This document shows positions 16,915 to 25,946 of a stretch of DNA of 64,000 bases, one piece after another (position 1 is the first letter of the stretch; every line of letters begins with the position of its first letter). The notes below the pieces were generated by a model. That model was not told the DNA's origin. It saw only the letters and a program-made list of their open reading frames with translations, and ran no database searches. The position numbers and the translations under genes are program-made. The DNA comes from Sphingobium sufflavum (GTDB lineage: Bacteria > Pseudomonadota > Alphaproteobacteria > Sphingomonadales > Sphingomonadaceae): NCBI RefSeq assembly GCF_021403115.1, contig NZ_JAJSSH010000003.1, positions 1 through 64,000 on the forward strand, read 5' to 3'.

Positions 16915-17298
16915 CATACATCTCGCCAGATTCTGGAATAAAGGCACGTTGGTAATAGGGGCATTGTTGGCCAACAAGGCATACTCCTGCAATATGTACG
17001 TAAGCTGTGGCAGCTTCAGAATTTGGGCAAGGTCTATTGCGCCGCCACGCATCTGATTAGGAACTGTTTACGCGTAATGCCAATAGCCGAGGCTATAAGA
17101 TTTCCAAGTGTCCTGCGGAAATAGACTACATCTCAAAGTCAGCTTTGTTTAAACCCACACCGTACACCCGACAGTCCGCAATCCACCCAAGCCAGCCCTC
17201 ACGCGATCCGCAAAGGATTTCAGCGGAAAACGTCGGCATTTTCCGTCCTACAACCGGTTCACATTGCTCGTTGAAAACCCCCGGCCCATCGCGGCGGA
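16915..17298. other. AT-richer gap between orphan gene and astD-like gene
   Basis: It includes the presumed promoter of the orphan exported protein and a further 250 bases before the 3' end of the astD-like gene. The last part contains words such as GACAGTCCGC and AGCGGAAAACGTCGG, similar to words near 1590, 16340 and 29940 beside other AT-richer genes. No gene was recognised. Confidence 0.4.
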
Positions 17299-18726
17299 TC
17301 AACGGTCGGCGATGACTTCGACCGAGCGCAGGCCGACCCCCACGGAGGCGCGGGCCTGTGCGATCTCCGCCGAGGCGACGGGATAGGCGCAATAGTCGGC
17401 GGCATAGGCGCCGCCCGCGCGGTGATTGCCCGACAGGCCGACCCCGCCCGCCGGAAAGCCGGGAGCCGATCCGGTCAGCGGTCGGTTCCAGTTGACCAGC
17501 CCCGCGCGGCTCGCCGCCCAGAAACGATCATATTGCTCCTCCGACCCGCCGAACAGCGCGGCGGACAGGCCAAAGCGCGTCGCGTTCGCCTCCGCTATCG
17601 CCCGGTCGAAATCGTCGACCCGCACGATCTGGAGGATGGGACCGAACAATTCGATGTCGATGCGCTTTTCCATCGCCGTCACGTCGATGATGCCGGGCGT
17701 GACGAAGGGCAGGTCGTCCTTGGGCCGGCGCATATGGGTGATCGGCCTGCCGCCGTTGCTCATCAGATAGAGGAAGCTCTCGGTCAGCCCGTCCGCCATC
17801 TCCATGTCGATGATCGGTCCCATATAGGGCGAGGGGTCGGCGTGGGGCGCGTCGATGACGAGGCGGTTGGTCGTCTCGCGCAGATTTTCGATGATCGCGT
17901 CGGCCATGCTGTCGCGCACGATCAGCCGCCGCCCGCTGGTGCAATTCTGCCCGGTCGACAGGAAACTGGACTGGATGATGAGCGCGGTGGCGGTGCGGAT
18001 GTCGGCCATGTCCCACAGGATCATGGGGTTGTTGCCGCCCATGTGCAGCGCCGCGATCCGGTCCGGCCGGGTGGCCAGCGCGCGGTTGATCGACAGGCCG
18101 ACATGGGCCGATCCGGTGAAGACGATGCCCGCCACGCCATCATGCGCGACCAGCGCCTGCCCGGCGGCGGCGTCCCCGATGATGCAGGACAGCACGTCCT
18201 GCGGCACGCCCGCCTCGTGCATCAGCGTGGCGATGAACTGGCCGGTGGCGGGCACTTTTTCCGACGGTTTGAACAGCACGCCATTGCCCGCGATCAAGGC
18301 GGGCGCGATCTGCGCGACGGGCAGCAGCGCGGGGGTGCAATGGGGGGTGATGATCGCCATCACGCCATGCGGTTTGTGCCGCAGCGCGGCGCGCGCGCCC
18401 ATGGTGCCGTCCAGCCGCTTCTGCCCGGTGCGGGCGCTATAGGCGGTGATGCTCTGTTCGACGGATTCGAGGAGGGTGGCGACCTCCCCCTTGGCGTCCC
18501 ACACCGGCTTGCCGGTTTCGCGCGCGATCAGGTCGGCCAGATCCACCTCCCGCCCGCGCACCAGATTGGCGAAGCGGCGCATCGCCTCGATGCGGTAGGA
18601 GAAGGGACGGGCGGCCCATTGCGGCCATGCGGCGGCGACACGGGCCACCGCTGCGCCGACGTCGCTCTCCTCCCCCTGCCAGAGCGGGAGGCCCGTTGCG
18701 GGTTCGGTGGACGTCAGCGTGGCCAT
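17299..18726 (-). CDS. AstD-like aldehyde dehydrogenase with altered catalytic residues
   Basis: A 475-residue member of the aldehyde dehydrogenase superfamily closest to AstD, succinylglutamate-semialdehyde dehydrogenase of arginine catabolism. Shared features are LRHKPHGVMA, FKPSE, the nucleophile Cys262 in GQNCTSGRR and the C-terminal GLSGNHRAGGAYAADYCAYP. Two other catalytic positions differ. The Asn of the PYNFP motif, which forms the oxyanion hole, is Cys130 (PHCTP), and the general-base Glu of LEMGG is His228 (LHMGGNNP). Dehydrogenase activity is therefore doubtful; another chemistry such as esterase or acyl transfer, or loss of activity, is possible. No astA or astB is adjacent. Nearest upstream gene is selO. 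Confidence 0.8.
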   Translation of the reverse strand: MATLTSTEPATGLPLWQGEESDVGAAVARVAAAWPQWAARPFSYRIEAMRRFANLVRGREVDLADLIARETGKPVWDAKGEVATLLESVEQSITAYSARTGQKRLDGTMGARAALRHKPHGVMAIITPHCTPALLPVAQIAPALIAGNGVLFKPSEKVPATGQFIATLMHEAGVPQDVLSCIIGDAAAGQALVAHDGVAGIVFTGSAHVGLSINRALATRPDRIAALHMGGNNPMILWDMADIRTATALIIQSSFLSTGQNCTSGRRLIVRDSMADAIIENLRETTNRLVIDAPHADPSPYMGPIIDMEMADGLTESFLYLMSNGGRPITHMRRPKDDLPFVTPGIIDVTAMEKRIDIELFGPILQIVRVDDFDRAIAEANATRFGLSAALFGGSEEQYDRFWAASRAGLVNWNRPLTGSAPGFPAGGVGLSGNHRAGGAYAADYCAYPVASAEIAQARASVGVGLRSVEVIADR

Positions 18727-18792
18727 GGCCGGTTGCGGCGCCCTCCATGGCGCGAAAGGATAAGGGTAACAGCCCCTTATCCTTGAAAGGGC

Positions 18793-20211
18793 TTAATATT
18801 GCATTGCCCGCGGCCCCGGTCCATGCGCCGCCCCCATGGCGCGGATCGCCGCGACCTTCGCCGCGACGGGCGCCCAGTCGTCCTGCGTGTCGATGGCGGA
18901 CCAGAGCGCCTCCACCTCCTCGATCAGCATGGAGCAGGGGTCGCCGGACCAATAGGGATGGTCCAGCGCGCCCGGCACCGGGGTGCAGCGGTCGACCAGT
19001 TCGCGCAGCCCGTCCCAGCCCGCGCCCGCATACAGGTCGCCGGACACCGCGCGGCCACCGCGCCAGTCGAAGAAGAAACGGTCGATGGGCGATCCACCCT
19101 GCGCCAGCGCGTTCACCGCCGCACCGGTCAGCGCGCGGGCCAGCACGCCATCGTCGGTGGCCAGCCCCAGCCGCCAGAGGAAACGATGGTCCAGCCGGGC
19201 GCGGAAGCGGTCGGGGTAGCTGTGGAAGGCGGCGACCAGCGTTTCCTCCGTCGCGATGCCGGACAGGGCGACCGCCAACTGCGCGAGATTCCAGTGGATC
19301 GCCTCCGCCTGCCGCCCGAAGGCGTAGAGGCCCTGATGATCGAAATAGGCGGCGGTGAACCCCTCGTCCCAGCGCGGCGCGAACCGCCACGGGCCATAGT
19401 CGAAGCTCTCCCCCGTGATCGCGATATTGTCCGTATTGAGGACGCCGTGGACGAAGCCGGCCACCATATAGCTGGCGGCGAGGTCGGCGCAGCGCGCCAC
19501 CACCTGTCCGAACAATTGCACGGCGGGATCGTCGCCCGGCTCCTGCCCGTACAGGTCGCGCAGGCTGTAATCGACGAGACGGCGAAGATGGTCCGGCTCC
19601 TCCAGCACCATCAGCCGCTGGAAGCTGCCGATGCGGATATGGCCATGGCTGAGCCGCACCAGCACCGCCGCGCGGGTGGGCGACGGTTCGTCGTTGCGCT
19701 CCAGCGCCTCCCCCGTCTCGATGATGGAGAAGGTGCGCGAGGTGGGCACGCCCAGCGCCTCCAGCATCTCCGACGCCAATATCTCCCGCATACCGCCTTT
19801 CAGGGTCAGGCGGCCATCCCCGAAGCGGCTGTAGGGCGTCTGGCCGGACCCCTTTGTGCCGAGGTCGAGCAGGCGGCCGCCCGCCTCTTCCCGCTCCCGC
19901 ACCTGCGCGTAGAGGAAGCCGCGCCCGTCGCCGATGTCGGGGTTGTAGTTGCGGAACTGGTGGCCGTGATAGCGCAGCGCCAGCGGCTGCGGCAGCGATC
20001 CGTCGAACGGGACGAAGCGCCCGAAGCGTTCGATCCACGCGGCATCGTCCAGCCCGTCCAGCCCGACCGTCGACGCCGCCCGGTCGTTACGGAACCGGAT
20101 GGTGTGATCGGGAAAGGACGCCGCCCGGACAGGCTCTGCGATGAAGTCGGCGATAGTGGCTATCGCGTTGACGGGCCGGGGGAAACTGGCCGCTTGCGGT
20201 GACAGGGTCAT
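18793..20211 (-). CDS. selO: Protein adenylyltransferase SelO
   Basis: SelO (YdiU/UPF0061) is a pseudokinase-fold enzyme that transfers AMP from ATP to hydroxyl side chains of proteins and helps in oxidative stress. The 472-residue product carries the conserved YHGHQFRNYNPDIGDGRGFL block near residue 70, GTKGSGQTPYSR and GDGRLTLKGGMREILASEML, and later an HGVLNTDNIAITGESFDYGP segment with the metal-binding Asn/Asp. Bacterial SelO proteins often lack the terminal Cys pair of mitochondrial SelO; none is seen here. Start at 20211 is the first ATG; a TTG at 20238 is possible. It lies 66 bases upstream of the astD-like gene. Confidence 0.93.
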   Translation of the reverse strand: MTLSPQAASFPRPVNAIATIADFIAEPVRAASFPDHTIRFRNDRAASTVGLDGLDDAAWIERFGRFVPFDGSLPQPLALRYHGHQFRNYNPDIGDGRGFLYAQVREREEAGGRLLDLGTKGSGQTPYSRFGDGRLTLKGGMREILASEMLEALGVPTSRTFSIIETGEALERNDEPSPTRAAVLVRLSHGHIRIGSFQRLMVLEEPDHLRRLVDYSLRDLYGQEPGDDPAVQLFGQVVARCADLAASYMVAGFVHGVLNTDNIAITGESFDYGPWRFAPRWDEGFTAAYFDHQGLYAFGRQAEAIHWNLAQLAVALSGIATEETLVAAFHSYPDRFRARLDHRFLWRLGLATDDGVLARALTGAAVNALAQGGSPIDRFFFDWRGGRAVSGDLYAGAGWDGLRELVDRCTPVPGALDHPYWSGDPCSMLIEEVEALWSAIDTQDDWAPVAAKVAAIRAMGAAHGPGPRAMQY

Positions 20212-20248
20212 GGGGCGATAGTGGGGCCGGGTTGCCAAAGGATCAAGT

Positions 20249-21145
20249 GTGGCGGGTTATGAAGACAGATATTGGTGGTCGCGCGACGGCCTGCGCCTGC
20301 ATTTTCGCGACTATGGCGTTCGCGACCATGGCGCCGCATCGACCGAGCAGCCGCCCATCCTGTGCATCCCCGGCCTGACCCGCAACGCCCGCGATTTCCA
20401 TCCCCTGGCGCAGGGGCTGGCGGAGCAGGGGCGGCGCGTGCTGTGCGCCGAATTGCGCGGACGCGGCGAAAGCGCCTTTGCCAAAGACCCGATGACCTAT
20501 GTGCCGCTGACCTATTTGCAGGATCTGGAGGCGTTGCTGGAGGAGACGGGGATCGACCGCTTCATCGGCATCGGCACGTCGCTGGGCGGGATCATGCTGA
20601 TGCTGCTGGCGGCGACCGGGCCGACGCGGCTCGCGGGCGCGCTGCTCAACGACATCGGCCCGGCGATCGAGGAGGCGGGGCTGGACCGCATCCGCCAGAC
20701 GGTAGGCACCGGCGGCGGCTATCCCACATGGGTCCATGCCGCCCGCGCCCTGTCGGAGGTGCAGGGCGCGCTCTACCCCGACTATGGGCTGGAGGAGTGG
20801 CTGGCCTATGCCAAGCGCCTCTATCGCCTGAACAGCAAGGGGCGGGTCGTGCTGGACTATGACGCGCGGCTGGCCGAGCCGTTCAAGGTGCCGGGCGGCG
20901 AATCCGGCGTGGACCTGTGGCCCGCCTTCGACGCGCTGAAAGCCTGCCCGACGGTGCTGGTGCGGGGCGCGATGTCCGACATATTGTCGGAGGAGACGGC
21001 GCAGGCCATGCAGGCGCGCCATCCCGACCTGGAGCGGGTGACGGTGCCGCGCACCGGCCATGCCCCGACCCTGTTCGAGCCGGAATGCGTCGCCGCCATC
21101 GACCGGCTGCTGGAGCGGGTCGCCGCGTCCCAGCCCGTCCTGTGA
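20249..21145 (+). CDS. Alpha/beta hydrolase
   Basis: A 298-residue serine hydrolase. The oxyanion segment PGLTRNARDF, nucleophile elbow GTSLGG, acid in GAMSDIL and histidine in RTGHAPTL are all present, so the triad is intact. The Gly-Leu-Thr-Arg-Asn word after the first strand is typical of a proteobacterial hydrolase group without a firm substrate. The GTG at 20249 gives the family N-terminus. Its stop overlaps the GTG start of the glycosyltransferase gene (GTGA), so the two are probably one transcription unit. Confidence 0.88.
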   Translation: MAGYEDRYWWSRDGLRLHFRDYGVRDHGAASTEQPPILCIPGLTRNARDFHPLAQGLAEQGRRVLCAELRGRGESAFAKDPMTYVPLTYLQDLEALLEETGIDRFIGIGTSLGGIMLMLLAATGPTRLAGALLNDIGPAIEEAGLDRIRQTVGTGGGYPTWVHAARALSEVQGALYPDYGLEEWLAYAKRLYRLNSKGRVVLDYDARLAEPFKVPGGESGVDLWPAFDALKACPTVLVRGAMSDILSEETAQAMQARHPDLERVTVPRTGHAPTLFEPECVAAIDRLLERVAASQPVL

Positions 21146-22281
21146 GCGCGCCGCTTAACATCCTGCACATTCAGGGCAGTTTCGACCTGGGCGGCAAGGA
21201 AGCCCGCACCGCCCGGCTGATGAACATCTGGGACGGACGCGCCCGGCACAGCCTGCTGATCGGCAACCCGGCCATGCGCGGGGCCTGCGCCGCGATCGAC
21301 GCGGAGGTGGACGCGCAGGTGGTGGAGGACGGCCCGTCGATCATGGGCGCGCCCTCCTATGCCCGGCTGTCCGCCATCGCCCGCTACATGCGCCGGTTCG
21401 ACCTGATCCTGACCTATAACTGGGGCGCGATGAACGCGGTGATGGCGCACCGCCTGTTCGGGCGCGCGATGCGTCTGCCCGCGCTGATCCATCATGAGGA
21501 TGGCTTCAACGCGGACGAGGCGGCCCGGCTCAGCCCCAAGCGCAACCTGTTCCGCCGCATCGCGCTGGGCCGGGCGCAGGGGCTGGTGGTGCCGTCCTGT
21601 CAACTGGAGCGGATCGCGGTCTGCGCCTGGGGCCAGCCGACGCGCAGGGTGCATAATATCCCCAATGGCATCGACGCCGCCGCCTATGCCCGCCGTCCTT
21701 TTCCCGATGCGATTCCCGGCCTCCACACATCCGCCGACCGGGTCGTGGTCGGCACGCTGGCGGGGCTGCGCGCGGTCAAGAACCTCAGCCGCCTCGTCCG
21801 CATCGCCGCGCCGCTGGCCGACCGCATCACGCTGGTCATCGTGGGCGAGGGGCCGGAGCGGGAGCGAATCGCGGCGGAAGCGCGGACGCTGGGGCTGGAT
21901 TCGCTGGTCATGCCCGGATTCATGGCGCGGCCGCAGGATTTCATCGGCCTGTTCGACATTTTCGCCCTGACGTCGGACAGCGAGCAATTCCCCATCTCCC
22001 TGGTGGAGGCGATGGCGGCGGGCCTGCCCGTGCTGTCCACCGATGTCGGCGACGTGAACCAGATGCTGTCGCCCGGCAACCGCCCCTATCTGTTCGCGCC
22101 GGATGACGAGGCGGGACTGGCGCGGGGGCTGGCCGAACTGGTTGCGGACCCGGTGCTGCGCGCCCGGCTGGGCGCGGCGAACCAGCAGCGGGCGATGGAC
22201 GCTTTTGACGAGCGCGGCATGGTCGCCCGCTATGCCGCCCTCTATGGCGCGGCCGCCGGGAGCGTCGCGCTGAGTCGCTGA
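21142..22281 (+). CDS. GT4-family glycosyltransferase
   Basis: A 379-residue GT-B glycosyltransferase. The acceptor-side domain begins LNILHIQGSFDLGGKEART, whose Gly-Gly loop is typical of GT4 enzymes. The donor-side domain has NGID, GEGPERERI, and the E-x7-E motif in SLVEAMAAGLPVLSTD. GT4 enzymes use nucleotide sugars with retention of configuration to build polysaccharide or lipid glycans; the acceptor is unknown. The start is the GTG inside the upstream hydrolase stop; the longer frame to 20917 lies within that gene. Confidence 0.88.
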   Translation: MSAPLNILHIQGSFDLGGKEARTARLMNIWDGRARHSLLIGNPAMRGACAAIDAEVDAQVVEDGPSIMGAPSYARLSAIARYMRRFDLILTYNWGAMNAVMAHRLFGRAMRLPALIHHEDGFNADEAARLSPKRNLFRRIALGRAQGLVVPSCQLERIAVCAWGQPTRRVHNIPNGIDAAAYARRPFPDAIPGLHTSADRVVVGTLAGLRAVKNLSRLVRIAAPLADRITLVIVGEGPERERIAAEARTLGLDSLVMPGFMARPQDFIGLFDIFALTSDSEQFPISLVEAMAAGLPVLSTDVGDVNQMLSPGNRPYLFAPDDEAGLARGLAELVADPVLRARLGAANQQRAMDAFDERGMVARYAALYGAAAGSVALSR

Positions 22282-22503
22282 TGCGGCGCGCTCCCACGGG
22301 CGGCCCCTCCACCATGAGCGGTTCGACGTCCGGTTCGTTGACCCGTCCCATGGCCCTCCCGCGCCACGGCCCGTCGCCCTGTGCCGCGACGATGGCCGCA
22401 TGGAGGAAAAACAGGCGCGTGCTGAACAATTTCTTGCTATGGGCCGGCTTTCGATGGGCGTAGTACGGTGGGGTACGCGCGTTTTCGCACTAGGGGATAT
22501 GGA

Positions 22504-23907
22504 TTGTTCAAGGGTTTGAAGCCGATCGTATATGGCGGGCATGAGGTCTGGCCGTTGATCGAAGGCGGCAAGGGCGTTGCAGTGTCCAACCATCAGAGCA
22601 GCGGCGCATGGGCCGCCGCCGGCGGCATCGGCACGGTGTCGGCGGTCAACGCCGACAGCTATGACGCGGATGGTAATCCCATACCCCAGGTCTATCATGG
22701 CCGCACCCGTCCGCTGCGCCATCAGGAACTGATCCAGTATGCCATCGACGGCGCGGTCGAGCAGGTGAAGCGGGCCTTCGAAATCTCCGGCGGCAAGGGC
22801 GCGATCAACATCAACGTCCTGTGGGAAATGGGTGGCGCGCAGCCGATCCTTCAGGAGGTGCTTTCCCGCACCAAGGGCATGATCGCGGGCGTCACCTGCG
22901 GCGCGGGCATGCCGTACAAGCTGAGCGAGATCGCCGCCCAGCATGGCGTGAGCTACCTCCCCATCGTCAGCTCCGGCCGCGCCTTCCGCGCGCTGTGGAA
23001 GCGCGCCTATTCCAAGGCGGCGGAGTGGCTGGCGGCCGTGGTCTATGAAGACCCGTGGCTGGCGGGCGGCCACAACGGCCTGTCCAACGCCGAAGACCCC
23101 AACAAGCCCGAAGCCCCCTATGCCCGCGTCAAGGCGTTACGCGACGTGATGCGCGAGGGCGGTATTCCCGATACCACGCCCATCGTGATGGCGGGCGGTG
23201 TCTGGCACCTGCGCGACTGGAACGACTGGATCGACAATCCCGAACTCGGCTCCATCGCCTTCCAGTTCGGCACGCGCCCCCTGCTGACGCAGGAAAGCCC
23301 GATCCCGCAGGCGTGGAAGGACGAGCTGACCAAGCTGGAGGAAGGCGACATCCTCCTCCACAAATTCTCGCCCACGGGATTCTACTCCTCCGCCATCCGC
23401 AACCCCTTCCTGCGCGATCTGGAAAGCCGGTCGGAACGTCAGATCGCCTTCAGCCTCGAACATGCGGGCGATCATACGCACCAGCTGGACGTGGGCGTGA
23501 AGGGCAAGAATTTCTGGGTCACGCGCGGCGACCTGCTGCGCGCGCGCGAATGGTTCGGCCATGGCTACACCAGCGCGCTCAAGACGCCCGACAACACGCT
23601 GATCTTCGTCACGGACGAGGACCGGGCGATCATCCGCAAGGATCAGGCCGATTGCATGGGCTGCCTGTCGCACTGCGGTTTCTCCGCATGGAAGGACCAT
23701 GACGATTATTCGACGGGCCGCCTCGCCGACCCGCGCAGCTTCTGCATCCAGAAGACGTTGCAGGACGCGGTCCATGGCGGCGACGTGGACAAGAACCTGC
23801 TGTTCGCGGGCCATGGCGCCTATAAGTTCAAGAAAGACCCCTTCTACTCCAACGGCTTCGTGCCCACCGTCGGCCAGCTCGTCGACCGCATCCTGACCGG
23901 CGATTGA
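22504..23907 (+). CDS. Nitronate monooxygenase-like flavoprotein
   Basis: A 467-residue TIM-barrel FMN protein of the nitronate monooxygenase (2-nitropropane dioxygenase) family. Visible blocks are KPIVYGGHEVWPLIEGGKG, NHQSSGAWAAAGGIGTV, GVTCGAGMPYKL, IVMAGGVW and FQFGTRPL. It is longer than classic members by about 110 residues, and its C-terminal part holds a cysteine cluster (DCMGCLSHCGF, then SFCIQ) that could bind metal or an Fe-S cluster. The best start is TTG at 22504, with AGGGG seven bases upstream and the family N-terminus FKGLKPIV; a GTG at 22468 is in frame. The substrate is unknown; a few relatives act in lipid or enoyl reduction. Its stop overlaps the DUF2093 gene. Confidence 0.85.
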   Translation: MFKGLKPIVYGGHEVWPLIEGGKGVAVSNHQSSGAWAAAGGIGTVSAVNADSYDADGNPIPQVYHGRTRPLRHQELIQYAIDGAVEQVKRAFEISGGKGAININVLWEMGGAQPILQEVLSRTKGMIAGVTCGAGMPYKLSEIAAQHGVSYLPIVSSGRAFRALWKRAYSKAAEWLAAVVYEDPWLAGGHNGLSNAEDPNKPEAPYARVKALRDVMREGGIPDTTPIVMAGGVWHLRDWNDWIDNPELGSIAFQFGTRPLLTQESPIPQAWKDELTKLEEGDILLHKFSPTGFYSSAIRNPFLRDLESRSERQIAFSLEHAGDHTHQLDVGVKGKNFWVTRGDLLRAREWFGHGYTSALKTPDNTLIFVTDEDRAIIRKDQADCMGCLSHCGFSAWKDHDDYSTGRLADPRSFCIQKTLQDAVHGGDVDKNLLFAGHGAYKFKKDPFYSNGFVPTVGQLVDRILTGD

Positions 23908-24116
23908 TGGACATGCGCGCCCCCGACCAGCCCGGCCTCGCCATCCTGCACTATCGCGCGTCCGATTATGAGATCGTGCGGCCGGGGCGCTTCGTGCTCT
24001 GCGCCGTCAGCGGCGCGACCATCCCGCTGGGCGAACTCACCTATTGGAGCGGCGCGCGGCAGGAAGCCTATCGCGGGCCGGAAGAAGCGACCAAGGCGCT
24101 GCTGCCCACGCCCTGA
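23907..24116 (+). CDS. DUF2093 family protein
   Basis: A 69-residue protein with the DUF2093 pattern: LHYRASDYEIVRPGRFVLCAVSG in part, then IPLGELTYWS and RQEAYRGPEEA. The family is small, alphaproteobacterial and uncharacterised; the repeated Tyr/Trp and a central Cys suggest a compact beta fold. The ATG at 23907 overlaps the stop of the flavoprotein gene by one base, so the two are translated together. Confidence 0.88.
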   Translation: MDMRAPDQPGLAILHYRASDYEIVRPGRFVLCAVSGATIPLGELTYWSGARQEAYRGPEEATKALLPTP

Positions 24117-24464
24117 GCGGGGCGGCCGTGCGGGTGGCCGGATGGAACGGGGGTGCTGAACGGCACAGCCTGAATGGCACGGCCGGAGCGTGACGCGGCG
24201 TTGTGGCGGGAACGGAAAGGGCGGCGCGCCGGCCGATCCGGCTCGGCCGGATGCTGCTTCGGCCTGACGCTGCTTCGGTAGAGCGTGATGCCGTCACATT
24301 CACCCACCTCGTCATTGCGAGTGCAGCGAAGCGGACGAATAGGTGTCACGTCCAGAGCGGGTTCCGATCCGACGGCATTGGGTAGGCTGCTCCCGTCCTT
24401 CGATTTTCCGCGTTTTTTCGAGTCAGCCGATAAGTCCATCGGCTTCGAAAACGCTCCGGAAGCG
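24117..24464. other. Repeat-containing gap between DUF2093 and diguanylate cyclase genes
   Basis: The genes converge on this stretch. It contains one copy of the dispersed GTCATTGCGAG repeat (24280-24336) and short tandem-like words (GCTGCTTCGG twice). No protein-like frame is present. Confidence 0.5.
24280..24336 (+). repeat. Dispersed GTCATTGCGAG repeat, left-part copy
   Basis: This copy matches the left half of the full element at 50621-50760: AGAGCGTGATG, then ATTCACCCACCTC, GTCATTGCGAGTGCAGCGAA, and then diverges. It appears to be a truncated member of the family. Confidence 0.65.
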
Positions 24465-25619
24465 TCAGTCGCTCTCCCGCGCGATATAGACGCGGTTGCG
24501 GCCATGCTCCTTGGCGAGGTAGAGCGCGCGGTCGGCGGCCTTCAGCGCGTCGCGCGGTTCGGGATAGCCGAACACATCCGCCACGCCGCCGGAGAAGGTG
24601 ACCTGCTCCATGCGCTCGCCGGTCTTGCGGTCGACCAGATTGCGTTCGGACATGTCCTGCCGCGCCTCGTCCACCACGACGCACGCTTCCGCGACGGTCT
24701 TGCCCCGGAACAGCATCACGAACTCCTCGCCGCCATGGCGGGCGACATGGCACCGGTCGTCGGACACACGGGCCAGCAGGCCCGCCACGAATTTCAGCAC
24801 GCGGTCGCCCGCGTCATGGCCGTGCGTGTCGTTGATCGTCTTGAAATGGTCGATATCGCAGAAGGCGACGCTGAGCGTCTCATTCTGCTCGCGCGCGACC
24901 TGCGTCTCCTCGCGCAGCACCGTCTCGAACGCGCGGCGGTTGGGCAGGCCGGTCAGATGGTCCTGCTCCGCCGCCTTGCGCGCGGTTTCCAGATTCTTTT
25001 GCAGCAGGCGGGTCTGCTTCTGCCCGTCGCGCAGCTTGCTCTCCACCTCGCGCGTATGCTCGATCATGGTGCGGGTGACGGCGACCAGCTTGGCGATCAC
25101 GTCGCCGCCGCTGGCATCGCTCGCCAGCTCGCTGGCCTCCCGTTGCAGGGCCGCGCCATAATCCTTGGCGGAGGAGGTGGACTGGTCCGCGATGACGCTC
25201 AACGCCTCGACGTTCGCCTCCACCTGGTCCAGCATCTCGGCCAGGCCGTCGGCGGTGATCTCGTCCACCCGCTGCTGCGCGATGATATTCTCCGCCAGCC
25301 CGTTGGTCAGCGTGCCCCGGTCCTGAAGGATCGCGCGCACGGCCTTCTCGATCTGGAGGTCGTTGCCGGTGATATAGTCATGCGCCAGCCCGAAATTGAG
25401 CGGCGTGAGGTCGAGGTCGTGGGAAAAGAGGAACTGGCCGATGTCGTCGTACAGCGCGCGGCGGCGATCCACCTCGCGGCGCAGGCGGCCATTCCCCTGG
25501 TCGCGCGGGGGCGCGGGCAGCGGCTCCGGGGCCACGGCGCCGTCGCGTCCCAGAAGGCCAAAGCTCCATTTCGCGAGCTTGCCTCCCAGGCCATCTTCAT
25601 TCGCTTGCACAGCAGGCAT
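24465..25619 (-). CDS. Diguanylate cyclase (GGDEF domain)
   Basis: A 384-residue soluble protein that should make c-di-GMP from two GTP. A N-terminal helical region (50-150) of unknown sensory type and a coiled coil (about 185-220) precede a GGDEF domain. The active-site loop is GGEEF at 296-300 (ARHGGEEFVML), with the usual CDIDHFKTIND earlier. The product-inhibition RxxD site is not at its normal distance from GGEEF, so feedback control may be absent. The ATG at 25619 is preferred over a GTG ten codons earlier. It stands alone between a repeat region and an RNA helicase gene. Confidence 0.9.
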   Translation of the reverse strand: MPAVQANEDGLGGKLAKWSFGLLGRDGAVAPEPLPAPPRDQGNGRLRREVDRRRALYDDIGQFLFSHDLDLTPLNFGLAHDYITGNDLQIEKAVRAILQDRGTLTNGLAENIIAQQRVDEITADGLAEMLDQVEANVEALSVIADQSTSSAKDYGAALQREASELASDASGGDVIAKLVAVTRTMIEHTREVESKLRDGQKQTRLLQKNLETARKAAEQDHLTGLPNRRAFETVLREETQVAREQNETLSVAFCDIDHFKTINDTHGHDAGDRVLKFVAGLLARVSDDRCHVARHGGEEFVMLFRGKTVAEACVVVDEARQDMSERNLVDRKTGERMEQVTFSGGVADVFGYPEPRDALKAADRALYLAKEHGRNRVYIARESD

Positions 25620-25946
25620 GTCGTGACTTTCCCTATGTCCCGCGGCCACCCTACAGACGGCCGGTAAAGCGTGCGTAAAGATTTCGCAGATGCAATAGAC
25701 TTTCGTCGCCCTTGCGTATCGAACGGAAATGGCCTAGGGGCACTTCCACGCATGACAGTGTTGGCGGCGTGATCATCCATCCTCGACTCGACCGGGCGAA
25801 TACCGGCAGACGAAGTGAATGGAGCGCCAACCATGCGATTGACATATCGGACCTTCCCTCGTCACGCGGATCGTCTCCATCACCCGGATGGAGTATCGCG
25901 CGCCCTGTCGGCTGTGCTCTCCGTCCTTGACGAGGACTAAAACTCA
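25620..25946. other. Divergent promoter region of diguanylate cyclase and helicase genes
   Basis: It lies between two genes that point away from each other and so should carry both promoters. A GAGGA ribosome site precedes the helicase ATG. No gene or strong repeat was seen. Confidence 0.5.

Noticed and set aside
24465..25619. c-di-GMP inhibitory site in the diguanylate cyclase
   Set aside because: An Arg-x-x-Asp exists near residue 284-287 but is too far from GGEEF to be the usual I-site.
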